Assembly (NCBI GenBank): GCA_028383925.1
Contig: JAOEWO010000005.1
Location: forward strand, 1 to 64,000
Direction of reading: 5' to 3'
Source: Winogradskyella sp.
Lineage (GTDB): Bacteria > Bacteroidota > Bacteroidia > Flavobacteriales > Flavobacteriaceae
DNA: 64,000 nucleotides
Each line of letters begins with the position of its first letter. The stretch's first letter is position 1. The notes below the pieces were generated by a model. The model made no database searches and was not told where the DNA came from. It worked only from the letters and a program-made list of their open reading frames with translations. A program made the translations under genes and the position numbers. Of this stretch, positions 25,637-34,987 are shown piece by piece.

Positions 25637-27448
25637 CTAAGCTTCAGTCTTTTTTGGTAGAATAACTTGCAAGATGTTAGCAATACCAATTACGACAACA
25701 CAACCAAAAAGATTTAACCATAAATAAGGCATCCAATCTAACAGCCAGCCAATTACAACTATAGCTTGTGTAATAAGTGCCCCTATAAATACAGCATTAC
25801 CTTTAATGTGTTTAAAGAAAAACGCTAATAGAAAAATACCTAAGACGTTACCATAAAAGATGGAACCTATAATATTAACTAGTTGAATTAAATTTTCTGC
25901 AAGATTTGCAAAACAGGCTATTATAATGGCAATAATTCCCCAACCTAAAGTAAACCATTTGGTCATTTTAACGGTATGTGTTTCGCCTTTATCTTCTTTT
26001 AAGTTTCTACTGTACAGGTCAATAGAAGTAATTGTTGCTAATGCATTTATTTCTGATGCGGTAGAAGACATTGCTGCAGATAAAATTACAGCTAATAACA
26101 AACCAATAAGTCCTGTTGGTAAGTGATTAAGAATAAACCTAATAAACATATAATCTTTGTCATTAGTTTGGGTGTCTTTTGCTGCGTCTTTATAAAGTGC
26201 TGTAAGTTCAGCAGACTTTAAGATGTAGGCTTCGCTTTCAGGATTCGATTTTAGAGCGTTAATTTCAGATTGAAGGGTGTTGTATTCTAAAGTATAGTCT
26301 GGGTCGACCGCTTTTTTAATCAGAAATTTAGATTCTGAACGGTAGGTTTTTTCTACACTATCGAGTTGAAATAATTCGCGTTTTAAGCTCGAATCTTCAC
26401 TTTTAGATAAAGCTAAACTAACGGTTTGTTTCTTTTGAAATAAGGTGGCTTGTTTATCTTGAAGTGCTCTATAGTCATCACCATAATCTGATGCTAAAAC
26501 GGTTTGCGTAGACGCATCAATAAAGTTTAAAGGTGACGGATTAAATTGATAAAACACAAATACCATAACACCAACGAGTAAAATAAAGAACTGCATTGGT
26601 ACTTTTAAAAGACCATTAAAAATTAAACCCATCTGCATTTCTTTCATAGATTTTCCTGAAAGGTAACGTTGCACTTGGCTTTGGTCGGTTCCAAAATAAG
26701 ACAGCATTAAAAACGTACCACCAATAATACCTGTCCAAACAGTATATCTATTTTCTAAATCGAATGAAAAATCTAAAACTTCCATTCTACCTGTAGCACC
26801 TGCAATATCTATGGCATCAATAAAAGAAACCTCTTCTGGTATTAAGCTAATAACCACAAAAAGTGCTGCAAACATACCTGCGAAAATTACAAACATTTGT
26901 TGTTTTTGCGTTACAGTAACGGCTTTTGTTCCGCCAGAAACCGTGTAAATAATCACTAAAACACCAATAACAATATTAAGCGTTACAATATCCCAACCCA
27001 GCACTACAGACAGTATAATTGCTGGAGCAAAAATGGTAATACCAGCGGCTAAACCACGTTGTATTAAGAATAAAATGGCCGTAAGACTTCTTGTTTTTAG
27101 GTCGAATCGGTTTTCTAAAAACTCGTAAGCAGTATAAACTTTTAGACGATGATAGAGCGGAATAAAGACCAGACAAATAATAACCATGGCAATTGGTAGT
27201 CCAAAATAAAATTGAACAAAGCCCATACCATCAGAAAACGCCTGACCAGTAGTAGATAGAAATGTAATTGCACTGGCTTGAGTCGCCATTACAGACAGAC
27301 CAATAGTCCACCATTTTGAATTACTACCACCTTTAATGTAATCTTCTGCGTTTTTTTGACCTCTTGTTTTCCATGTGCCGTAGCCTACAATCGTTGCAAG
27401 GGTTGCAATGAGAACAGTCCAATCTATCCATTCTAAAGTTTGATGCAT
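25637..27448 (-). CDS. sodium:solute symporter (SSS family)
   Basis: 603 residues with about 13-14 membrane segments. Family features include WWTIGLSVMATQASAITFLSTTGQAFSDG (Na+ site region in TM1-2), VYTVSGGTKAVTVTQKQQ-like TM5 region and YFGTDQSQVQRYL. A hydrophilic insertion of about 120 residues (about 310-430) rich in K/E and predicted helical splits the membrane domain. The substrate is unknown. It follows a 39-residue membrane protein by 4 nt, with a PIG-L hydrolase upstream, so uptake of a sugar-like or acylated product is possible (inference). Confidence 0.88.
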   Translation of the reverse strand: MHQTLEWIDWTVLIATLATIVGYGTWKTRGQKNAEDYIKGGSNSKWWTIGLSVMATQASAITFLSTTGQAFSDGMGFVQFYFGLPIAMVIICLVFIPLYHRLKVYTAYEFLENRFDLKTRSLTAILFLIQRGLAAGITIFAPAIILSVVLGWDIVTLNIVIGVLVIIYTVSGGTKAVTVTQKQQMFVIFAGMFAALFVVISLIPEEVSFIDAIDIAGATGRMEVLDFSFDLENRYTVWTGIIGGTFLMLSYFGTDQSQVQRYLSGKSMKEMQMGLIFNGLLKVPMQFFILLVGVMVFVFYQFNPSPLNFIDASTQTVLASDYGDDYRALQDKQATLFQKKQTVSLALSKSEDSSLKRELFQLDSVEKTYRSESKFLIKKAVDPDYTLEYNTLQSEINALKSNPESEAYILKSAELTALYKDAAKDTQTNDKDYMFIRFILNHLPTGLIGLLLAVILSAAMSSTASEINALATITSIDLYSRNLKEDKGETHTVKMTKWFTLGWGIIAIIIACFANLAENLIQLVNIIGSIFYGNVLGIFLLAFFFKHIKGNAVFIGALITQAIVVIGWLLDWMPYLWLNLFGCVVVIGIANILQVILPKKTEA

Positions 27449-27452
27449 AAGT

Positions 27453-27572
27453 TTAAGCGAATGAAGCAGTTATAAAATAAAACAACACAATGTATAAGGC
27501 GTTTGCAACTAATACGATAGTGTACATTTTATCCCATTTTTGTTTTTGCTGTGGTTGGTTGTGGTTGTGCAT
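27453..27572 (-). CDS. tiny membrane protein paired with the symporter
   Basis: A 39-residue frame: hydrophilic His/Gln-rich start (MHNHNQPQQKQKWDK) and one transmembrane helix (MYTIVLVANALYIVLFYF). It lies 12 nt after the PIG-L stop and 4 nt before the symporter start, so translation is likely coupled. Some SSS transporters have small partner subunits (for example YhdT with PanF), and I infer a comparable role. Confidence 0.65.
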   Translation of the reverse strand: MHNHNQPQQKQKWDKMYTIVLVANALYIVLFYFITASFA

Positions 27573-27584
27573 ATTAGTTAGTTG

Positions 27585-30104
27585 TTAGTTTTTTAGTTGC
27601 ATTTTTGGTTCTTTTCCTGCGGATAGTAAATTAGCAAATAATCTGTAAGCACCAGAGACTCCAGCAGGAAATTCTCTAAAAAAGCTTAAACCGGTATAAA
27701 TATAATTGCCTTTGCCATATTTGGCCACCAAAAGGCTACCTTCTTTTGAGCTTTCTCCTTTATCGTTAAAAGCGAGTAGTGGTGTAAATTCTTCTGACCA
27801 TTCATTAGGAAAATATAAACCACGTTCTTGTACCCAACCTTCAAAGTCTTGAATGGTAATTTTGTTGGGGTAATTAAGTATTGGGTGATTAGGATCTAAC
27901 ATTCTAACCAACGCATTTTCATCGGTAACACGGTCTCTAGATAATTTTAGATTAAACGGTGAAAGGTTGTCTACTTTTATACCGCGACTTGTGTTGTATT
28001 GAATGATGAGATTACCGCCTTCATTTACATAATCTAATAAGAATTTTTGTTTAAATTTTAAGGCATCTACAATATTATAAGCTCTAATACCAACTACGAT
28101 AGCATCAAAATTCACAAGATTTTCTGGTGAAATTTGCTCAGGACGTATAACAGTAACATCATAACCGATTTGGCGTAAACTCTCTGGTACAACATCTCCT
28201 GCACCCTCTATATAACCAATATTAGTTCCGTTGGTTTTAATATCTAAACGTACGACTTTGCTTTCGCTAGGCATTAAAACCGTTTGAAACGGAATATGTG
28301 CATAATCGATTTCTATTAATTCATCTGTATAAAAATAGCCATTTAGGTTAACCATCGGTGTAATAAGTCCTTCGCTTTTATTTTTTGGTGGTACAATTGT
28401 AAATACCACTTTTTGAATGTCTCCTTTGTTTGCAATTGCTATCATTTGCTTTTGCGGATACACGCTCCAATCATCTGGGTAAGCCATTTTTATAAAACCT
28501 TCAATAGCATCACGACCTGCTTTTACCGTAACTTCAATTTCTTTTTGTTGGTCATTATCAAAAATAAAGACCTTATCGCTTATACGTACTGATACTTCAG
28601 GAATAATCTCAAAAGGTCTGTATAATTCGCCTTTATCTGGTTTTGAGTAGCGGTAAATTACTGGTTTTGTAATTATAATTGGTGTGCCTTCAATATTTAA
28701 ATTAAAATCTACAAATACAGCTCGTGGTGTTTCTGGTAAACCCACTAAGTCTTGATATTCTACAGCGTACATGCCAAGTGAACTTTGGTTGTTTAGCCAA
28801 TAAGGTGCTGTGTAAGCCATGTCATTTGGTATGCTAATACCTTCGTTAAAATTAACACGTTGGTTGGTAGATAATACCATGTTTTTAGCTATACCTTTTT
28901 GAAGTGTTGAAAGGTTGTAAGAGATTAAATTAATGTTTGAATCGCTTCGGTTTAGAAGCTCCATTTTTAAGTCTATCTTAGCATTTGGTGTTGCATGTGG
29001 AGTGTTTGATGATACTTCTAAGTACAAACCTGCACAGGCTTCAATAATAGTTTTAAGTTCTTTGGTTTTAATGACTTTCCAATGTTTGTTTTTTACGTTT
29101 TGAAGTAATTTATAGGCCTCTAAAAGTTGTGGTAGGTGAGAAGCCGGATTAACAAAATTGAAATCACTTTCAATAGCTGTCATTATATTAGCAATTGCTT
29201 GCCCATCTTCAATTCTATTCCATGAGGTATCAATACCTTCAAAAATATTTTTATCGTTAGTGAGCGGGTCGCCTTTTAAAAACTCTATATATTCTTGCTG
29301 ACTGCCTCGTGTTGTTACACGACCAAATCCTTGGCACAAATGTTGGCTACTAGCTATAGATGCTAATTCATTATTAGACATGCCTTTTGTTGGGTAATAC
29401 ACACCAACATCAAAGCTAACCATATTGGTTTTGTCTATTTTATCAAAAGCGTCTTGGCTACCATAACGCCACCACGAGGTGTTGTAAAATAGACGCTTAG
29501 GTTGCCATAACTCTGTTAACTCAAGTTGTGAGCTGTATTTGGTAGCGTCGTTTGCTAAATCAAAAGCTTCCATGCTTAACATGGCAGAACTCGTATGATG
29601 GCCATGTGTTTGGCCAGCTCTTCTATGGTCAAAACGGTTAATGATTATATCTGGTTTAAACTCACGTATAGCCCAAACCACATCTGCTAAAACGTCGTCT
29701 TTATTCCATATTTCTAAAGTTTCGTCAGGATGTTTAGAATACCCAAAATCATTAGCTCTTGTAAAACGTTGTTCACCACCATCTACGCGTCTTGCAGCTA
29801 ATAGTTCTTGTGTTCTAATGACTCCTAAAAGTTCTCTAATTTCTGGTCCAATAAGATTTTGTCCGCCATCACCACGAGTTAGAGATAAGTAAGCTGTACG
29901 CGCTTTAACATGGTTAGACATGTATGAGATTAAACGTGTGTTTTCATCATCTGGGTGCGCAGCTATATAAAGTACAGAACCTAAAACATTTAGTTTTTGA
30001 ACGGCTTCATAAATTTCTGATGCATTTAATTTTTTTGGTTGTTGTGCTTGTAAAGTAAAAATACTGCTTAAAAGCAGAAGAATACAGATTTTAATCTGGT
30101 GCAT
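27585..30104 (-). CDS. secreted PIG-L family (LmbE-like) deacetylase
   Basis: 839 residues, signal peptide ending around LQAQQPKK. The PIG-L domain (about 35-300) has the zinc motif AAHPDDENTR, LSLTRGDGGQ and the histidines in THGHHTSS. The remaining 500 residues contain beta-rich segments and a C-terminal glutamine-amidotransferase-like fold (GIRAYNIVDALKFKQKFLLDYVNEGGNLIIQYNTS, YIYTGLSFFREFPAGV). It likely removes acetyl groups from an amino sugar outside the cytoplasm. It leads the unit with the small membrane protein and the symporter. Confidence 0.87.
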   Translation of the reverse strand: MHQIKICILLLLSSIFTLQAQQPKKLNASEIYEAVQKLNVLGSVLYIAAHPDDENTRLISYMSNHVKARTAYLSLTRGDGGQNLIGPEIRELLGVIRTQELLAARRVDGGEQRFTRANDFGYSKHPDETLEIWNKDDVLADVVWAIREFKPDIIINRFDHRRAGQTHGHHTSSAMLSMEAFDLANDATKYSSQLELTELWQPKRLFYNTSWWRYGSQDAFDKIDKTNMVSFDVGVYYPTKGMSNNELASIASSQHLCQGFGRVTTRGSQQEYIEFLKGDPLTNDKNIFEGIDTSWNRIEDGQAIANIMTAIESDFNFVNPASHLPQLLEAYKLLQNVKNKHWKVIKTKELKTIIEACAGLYLEVSSNTPHATPNAKIDLKMELLNRSDSNINLISYNLSTLQKGIAKNMVLSTNQRVNFNEGISIPNDMAYTAPYWLNNQSSLGMYAVEYQDLVGLPETPRAVFVDFNLNIEGTPIIITKPVIYRYSKPDKGELYRPFEIIPEVSVRISDKVFIFDNDQQKEIEVTVKAGRDAIEGFIKMAYPDDWSVYPQKQMIAIANKGDIQKVVFTIVPPKNKSEGLITPMVNLNGYFYTDELIEIDYAHIPFQTVLMPSESKVVRLDIKTNGTNIGYIEGAGDVVPESLRQIGYDVTVIRPEQISPENLVNFDAIVVGIRAYNIVDALKFKQKFLLDYVNEGGNLIIQYNTSRGIKVDNLSPFNLKLSRDRVTDENALVRMLDPNHPILNYPNKITIQDFEGWVQERGLYFPNEWSEEFTPLLAFNDKGESSKEGSLLVAKYGKGNYIYTGLSFFREFPAGVSGAYRLFANLLSAGKEPKMQLKN

Positions 30105-30253
30105 GGAAGTTATTGGTTAGTTACCTTTCAAATATATAAAAGTTAGTTGCTTAAGTCTGTTTTTTAGGTTTTGTTTAACGGTTGTTTTTATGTTGAAATT
30201 ATCATCATCACAACTCTGTAAGTTTATACTATAAGTTTTACTATTGAATAGTA

Positions 30254-31330
30254 TTAAAGCCACCTTCTGCGTTTAAAATAAAATAATAAGGCAATAAACA
30301 TCGCAAACATGACGCCTAAAAGTATAAAGTAGCCATTCTCATATTTTAATTCTGGAATGTACTCAAAATTCATTCCGTAGAGTCCTGCAAGAAAGGTTAA
30401 TGGAATAAAAATAGTAGAAATTATGGTGAGTACTTTCATAACTTCATTCATCTTATTGCTAATGGTTGTCATATACATATCCATTAAACTCCAAATCATT
30501 TCGCGGTAAATATCTATGTTTTCTGATACTTGAATTAAGTGGTCGTAAACATCTCTATAGTAAGTAATTGTGCGTTTGTAGATAAATGGATGTTCGCCTT
30601 TTTCCATGCGATTTATAATTTCGCGAAGTGGAAATATAGCACGACGTACTTTTAAAATTTCACGCTTTAATTGTTGAATTTCGATATTTATATTCTCTCT
30701 TGCATTACCTGCAAAAAGTTCGGCTTCTAAATCTTCAATTTTATTGCCTAAGGTTTCTATAATGCTAAAGTAGTTGTCTACAACAGCATCAATTAAGGCG
30801 TACATAAGATAATCAGATTTTAAGCCTCTTATTCTACCGTTGTTTAATCTTAAGCGTTCTCTAATTGTATTAAAAACATCACCTTCGGATTCTTGAAACG
30901 TGATGACATAATTTTTACCAAGTGCAAAACTAACTTGCTCAATTACAATTTTTTCATCCTTATCATAATACAGCATTTTTAAAACTATAAATAAGTAATT
31001 ATCGTACTCATCTATTTTAGGCCGTTGCGATGTGTTTACAATATCTTCTAATACTAATGGATGTAGGTTGTATTGTTTGCCAATATTAGCTATTTCGTCT
31101 ATATGCTTTAGTCCATCTACATTTATCCAAGTAACAGAGTCTGTATCTTTGTAGTTAATGGCGTCTTCAATATTTAATAAGACCGATTCTTCAATAGTTT
31201 CTTTAGTATAATCAAAACATTCTACATGTAAGTTTTTATCAGATTTTTTACCTGTATATACAAGTGTGCCAGGTACTTTGCCAATGTAATGTTTGTAGTT
31301 GTCGGTTCTTACTTTTTTTGGTTGCTTCAT
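30254..31330 (-). CDS. corA: magnesium/cobalt transporter CorA
   Basis: 358 residues. Soluble N-terminal domain, long stalk helix (IEDLEAELFAGNARENINIEIQQL and onwards) and two C-terminal membrane helices joined by the selectivity motif YGMNFEYIPE. A final basic tail (FKRRRW) lies in the cytoplasm. Forms a pentamer for Mg2+ uptake in characterised relatives. It starts 3 nt after the MscS-like gene. Confidence 0.95.
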   Translation of the reverse strand: MKQPKKVRTDNYKHYIGKVPGTLVYTGKKSDKNLHVECFDYTKETIEESVLLNIEDAINYKDTDSVTWINVDGLKHIDEIANIGKQYNLHPLVLEDIVNTSQRPKIDEYDNYLFIVLKMLYYDKDEKIVIEQVSFALGKNYVITFQESEGDVFNTIRERLRLNNGRIRGLKSDYLMYALIDAVVDNYFSIIETLGNKIEDLEAELFAGNARENINIEIQQLKREILKVRRAIFPLREIINRMEKGEHPFIYKRTITYYRDVYDHLIQVSENIDIYREMIWSLMDMYMTTISNKMNEVMKVLTIISTIFIPLTFLAGLYGMNFEYIPELKYENGYFILLGVMFAMFIALLFYFKRRRWL

Positions 31331-31333
31331 AAT

Positions 31334-31867
31334 TTATAGAATACTACTATCATCTAAAGCATCTTTTTCTATTAAGGTCACTGCTTTTTGAAGAATTAGA
31401 TTGTTGGGATACTTTGTAATATCACCATTGTCTTCTCTTAATATAAGTTGAAATGCTCTAATGTCTTCAATAATTGCTTCGATAGGATAGTCTTTATCGT
31501 GAATTTTTATTTTGTCGCCAACTTTATAAGGAAACGAGAAAAACATAATTACACCAGATGTAATATTGCTTAAAATAGACCAGATAGCAAACAATGCAAT
31601 ACCAATTACGGCAAATACAGAAGAGAATACTAATGAGATATCGTGAGCTTTTGCGCCAAGGATAAAAGCTTCTATTAAAACAGCAATTAATACTAGGGTT
31701 ACTGTTGCATAGCGCCCAATTAAGATGGCTCTAGCTTCTGTAGTACCACTTCTTTTTCCTATTTTTTTTACGGTAATTACAATTATTGCGCGTATAATAG
31801 AAAGTACAAAAAGAAGTATAGCCGTAGATATAATTTCAGATTGGTATGTTTGAAAAAACTGAGACAT
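31334..31867 (-). CDS. small MscS-family mechanosensitive channel
   Basis: About 177 residues from the ATG at 31867 (MSQFFQTYQ). A longer form from TTG at 31891 would overlap a -7 box. It has three membrane segments followed by the MscS beta-domain start (FSFPYKVGDKIKI and IIEDIRAFQLILREDNGDITKYPN). The C-terminal alpha/beta domain is missing, so it is a short member. Co-transcribed with corA. Confidence 0.85.
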   Translation of the reverse strand: MSQFFQTYQSEIISTAILLFVLSIIRAIIVITVKKIGKRSGTTEARAILIGRYATVTLVLIAVLIEAFILGAKAHDISLVFSSVFAVIGIALFAIWSILSNITSGVIMFFSFPYKVGDKIKIHDKDYPIEAIIEDIRAFQLILREDNGDITKYPNNLILQKAVTLIEKDALDDSSIL

Positions 31868-31888
31868 GTTAAGTTTATTAGTACTTAA

Positions 31889-31896
31889 CAAATATA
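31889..31896 (-). promoter_or_regulatory. -7 box for the mscS-corA unit
   Basis: TATATTTG on the minus strand is a perfect TAnnTTTG element, about 22 nt before the ATG at 31867. No good -33 TTTG was found at 19 nt spacing. Confidence 0.45.
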
Positions 31897-31915
31897 GTTA
31901 GATTGCTTAAAAAGT

Positions 31916-32851
31916 TTACTGCAATTTTAGTTTTTCGCGCAACACTTCATCTTCATTACTATTTTTGCCCCAATATGCAGATTTAAGTGCAACAAGTTTA
32001 GTAGCTTTAGTAGTAAGTGTTTTACGATTAGTGCCATAACCAGAAATTACGGTGTCTTCCCAGCCTAAAATATCATAAGGAAATTGTACATTATAGTTAA
32101 TCTTTAATATACGATCTAGCTTAGGGTAACTAAGTTTGTAAACACCATTTTCTAAAGTAGCTATAGCGTCATAACTTTTAATATCTACATGCTTAAGTCT
32201 GGTATGCTCTAAAGACGGGATAATAGATATAGTACCTGTTGGAAGACTTTTAGGGTCTATTCTTAATTTGATCCAAAGTTCGTTTTCTGTCCACGTTTTT
32301 TCAATATTAAAATTTTGGTCTGCTTCGTTCTGAAAGTAAGAATGCGATGTAATTTGGAAACGATCTCTATTATTAAGTTGTGCATAAACATGCCCACACC
32401 ATTCTTGTATGGATGCCGAAACCTTTAAAGCGTGCTGGTTATTAGCAACAGGGTAAAATGTGCTTTGCATTATGCTATAAGGATAAATACCCGTATTAAA
32501 ATTTTTAGTGGCATTTAACTTTAAAACAGGCGTATTGGTTTTATTATAGTTGTCTGCTTTAACTTGTACGTGTGGCAAAAAATCTTCTGTAACAAAGACT
32601 AAAACAGCGTTGCCATCTCTCATTTCGCCGTAGCGCGCTTGCTCTAGTTTGTAAGAGGTGATTTCTGCCTCACCAGCATACCAATAGGTATTAAATTCTT
32701 TACTTAATACTGTTTTTGGTTTTAAAGAGGTATCGGTTTTTGGTGTTATAATAGGTACAGATTCTGCTGTTTCTGTTTTAGTATCTCTACAAGAAGATAA
32801 CATTGTTAATAGCAAAACACATAATCCGATTCTATTTATAGTCTTAGTCAT
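31916..32851 (-). CDS. hypothetical lipoprotein downstream of maf
   Basis: 311 residues with lipoprotein signal (LLLTMLSSC lipobox). The mature part is beta-rich, with VSKEFNTYWYAGEAEITSYKLEQARYGEMRDGNAVLVFVTEDFLP as a conserved-looking block and an EWCGHVYAQLN segment. I recognise no Pfam family. It lies 29 nt after the maf stop, in the DUF2520-kdsC-ubiA-maf unit. Relatives are sometimes mis-named after Maf because of this linkage, but the sequence is unrelated to Maf. Confidence 0.75.
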   Translation of the reverse strand: MTKTINRIGLCVLLLTMLSSCRDTKTETAESVPIITPKTDTSLKPKTVLSKEFNTYWYAGEAEITSYKLEQARYGEMRDGNAVLVFVTEDFLPHVQVKADNYNKTNTPVLKLNATKNFNTGIYPYSIMQSTFYPVANNQHALKVSASIQEWCGHVYAQLNNRDRFQITSHSYFQNEADQNFNIEKTWTENELWIKLRIDPKSLPTGTISIIPSLEHTRLKHVDIKSYDAIATLENGVYKLSYPKLDRILKINYNVQFPYDILGWEDTVISGYGTNRKTLTTKATKLVALKSAYWGKNSNEDEVLREKLKLQ

Positions 32852-32880
32852 ACCAATTAATTTTATACAAAGTTACTCGT

Positions 32881-33474
32881 CTAATTACCTTGTGCAATGG
32901 CATTTAACGTTTCGTAAAGCAAATGTGTAGGTAAGCCAACTACGTTATTATATGAGCCTTCTATGCGTGTTATGCCAATGGCACCTATCCATTCTTGTAT
33001 GCCATAAGCACCAGCTTTATCTAATGGTTTATAAGTGTTTACATAGTACCAAATTTCATCATCTGTAAGTGCTTTAAACGTCACTTTTGTGGTGGTATTT
33101 AGCACGTGTTGTTTGTGTGGTTGGGTAAAACAGATTGAAGTCATTACCTCGTGTGTTGTGTTGCTTAGCGATTTTATCATTCTAAACGCATCTGCCTCAT
33201 CCTTAGGTTTTTCTATAGCTTTATCATTTAACCACACAATGGTGTCACTAGTAACTAGTATATCTTTTGATTTTAAATTTGCTTTAAAAGCTTCAGCCTT
33301 TAATTTAGCGAGGTAGTCTGTTATTTCTTTGCCTTTAAGATGTTTTGGATAAACTTCATCTATTGGTTTTAGTTGAATTTCGAAATCGAGATTCATAGTT
33401 TTAAAAAATGCATGACGTCTAGGTGACGCTGAGGCTAAAATAATATTGAAATCTTTAAGCTTTTCGTTTAACAT
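32881..33474 (-). CDS. maf: Maf-like nucleotide pyrophosphatase
   Basis: 197 residues. Maf signatures are ILASASPRRHAFF at the N-terminus, SDTIVWLNDKAIEKPKDEADAFRMIKSLS, and DKAGAYGIQEWIGAIGITRIEGSYNNVVGLP. Maf enzymes hydrolyse dTTP/UTP or modified NTPs to monophosphates. Its start is 1 nt from the ubiA stop, so the two are co-transcribed. Confidence 0.92.
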   Translation of the reverse strand: MLNEKLKDFNIILASASPRRHAFFKTMNLDFEIQLKPIDEVYPKHLKGKEITDYLAKLKAEAFKANLKSKDILVTSDTIVWLNDKAIEKPKDEADAFRMIKSLSNTTHEVMTSICFTQPHKQHVLNTTTKVTFKALTDDEIWYYVNTYKPLDKAGAYGIQEWIGAIGITRIEGSYNNVVGLPTHLLYETLNAIAQGN

Positions 33475-33475
33475 A

Positions 33476-34405
33476 TTATTTAAGTAAAATAAAATTATAG
33501 AGCAATATAGATAACATGCCAGTTAACATAACTAACTTTAAAATAAGGCTAATGTGTTTGTAGTCTGATTTTTGTGTTGCGCTAAATAGTTTAATTGAGA
33601 TATAAATTAGTGGTGCAATAACTACTATTAAAAAATAACCAACAACTGCTAGCTGTTTAAATAAATAGGTAATAACGTAATAAGTTACCGTAAATAAGGG
33701 TATTAGTGATAGTACGAATGTAATTTTAGTGGCACGCGCTCTGCCAGCGATTACTGGTAGTGATTTTGTACCCGCTTTGTAGTCACCATCTATATCTTCA
33801 ATATCTTTTACCATTTCTCGTATAAGATTAATAATAAAAGCAAAAATAGCATAATCTCTAATGATGCTAAAAAACAGAATTTGTATAGATCTATTGTCTA
33901 CAGTCATTACAGGCAGTAATTCAAAAATACCAACTAATAAAATACTTAAGGAAACGACGAGTGCTACAATGATGTTGCCCACTAAAACAATATGTTTTAA
34001 AAACGTTGAGTACATATAGAGTAGTGCAGAAGCAACAAAAAAGATAGGAAACAAGTTAGATTTACCTATGCGACTTGCTATATAATAGCCTAGACCAACA
34101 CCTATAATATTTAAAATTACAAATAAGGCTGTTGCTATATTTTCATTAATATGTTTGTTAATGATAACCTTATGTGGTTTGTTAATACTATCCGATTCAA
34201 TATCTTGAATATCGTTAATAATATAACCACCAGCAGCAATACAAATTGTAGCTAAAACTAATAGAAAAAAATTAAAATGGCTTAATGTGGTTACAACACC
34301 ATGGGTTTGGGTAAAGGGAAGTAATAGTGCATATTTAATTAAATATTGCACTAGGGCAATCATTATTAGGTTTTTAAAACGGATAAGCTTAAAAAAGTAT
34401 AACAT
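33476..34405 (-). CDS. UbiA-family geranylgeranylglycerol-phosphate geranylgeranyltransferase-like prenyltransferase
   Basis: 309 residues and about eight membrane segments. Both Asp-rich motifs are present: NDIQDIESDSINKP and DIEDIDGDYKAGTKSLP. The family includes quinone prenyltransferases and the archaeal-type lipid enzyme, and Bacteroidota members at this locus are usually named geranylgeranylglycerol-phosphate geranylgeranyltransferases. The acceptor substrate cannot be read. Linked to kdsC upstream (48 nt) and maf downstream. Confidence 0.85.
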   Translation of the reverse strand: MLYFFKLIRFKNLIMIALVQYLIKYALLLPFTQTHGVVTTLSHFNFFLLVLATICIAAGGYIINDIQDIESDSINKPHKVIINKHINENIATALFVILNIIGVGLGYYIASRIGKSNLFPIFFVASALLYMYSTFLKHIVLVGNIIVALVVSLSILLVGIFELLPVMTVDNRSIQILFFSIIRDYAIFAFIINLIREMVKDIEDIDGDYKAGTKSLPVIAGRARATKITFVLSLIPLFTVTYYVITYLFKQLAVVGYFLIVVIAPLIYISIKLFSATQKSDYKHISLILKLVMLTGMLSILLYNFILLK

Positions 34406-34453
34406 AGTTTTTAGTAAACTGAATTTAATTTAAAACAAGATAGAGACAGAAAC

Positions 34454-34987
34454 CTAATCGTATTTAGCATTAAAATTACCATTCCATTTGCCATGCACCT
34501 TAAGCACTTGCTCAATAACATCTCTAACAGCACCTTTACCACCATTTTTATGAGAAATATATTTAGAAATGGCTTTAATTTCTGGCACGGCATCTTGTGG
34601 GCAACACGGTAAACCTGCTAATATCATAACAGGATAATCTGGTATGTCATCTCCCATATACAATACTTGCGATTTCTTAATATTGTTTTTGTTTAAGTAA
34701 GCGTCTAGTTGCTCTATTTTATTGTGCGCACCTAAATAAATGTCTTTAATACCTAAACCGGCCAAACGTTTTCTGACACCTTCGTTTGAGCCACCAGAAA
34801 TAATACACATATTATAACCAGCATCAATAGCTGTTTTTAAAGCAAAACCATCTTTTATATTCATGGTTCTTAACATTTCACCATCTGTAGTTACAGTAAT
34901 TGTACCATCGGTAAGCACACCATCTACATCAAAAATAAAAGTAGTAATATCTGTTAAAAGTTCTTTATAGCTTTTATCGTTGTCCAT
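34454..34987 (-). CDS. kdsC: KdsC-type HAD phosphatase
   Basis: 177 residues. HAD motifs: FIFDVDGVLTDGTI (nucleophile Asp), MCIISGGSNEG (motif II), YMGDDIPDYPVM (motif IV). No cap domain, as in 3-deoxy-manno-octulosonate-8-phosphate phosphatase, which makes Kdo for lipopolysaccharide. It overlaps the DUF2520 gene by 14 nt, indicating coupled translation. Confidence 0.9.
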   Translation of the reverse strand: MDNDKSYKELLTDITTFIFDVDGVLTDGTITVTTDGEMLRTMNIKDGFALKTAIDAGYNMCIISGGSNEGVRKRLAGLGIKDIYLGAHNKIEQLDAYLNKNNIKKSQVLYMGDDIPDYPVMILAGLPCCPQDAVPEIKAISKYISHKNGGKGAVRDVIEQVLKVHGKWNGNFNAKYD

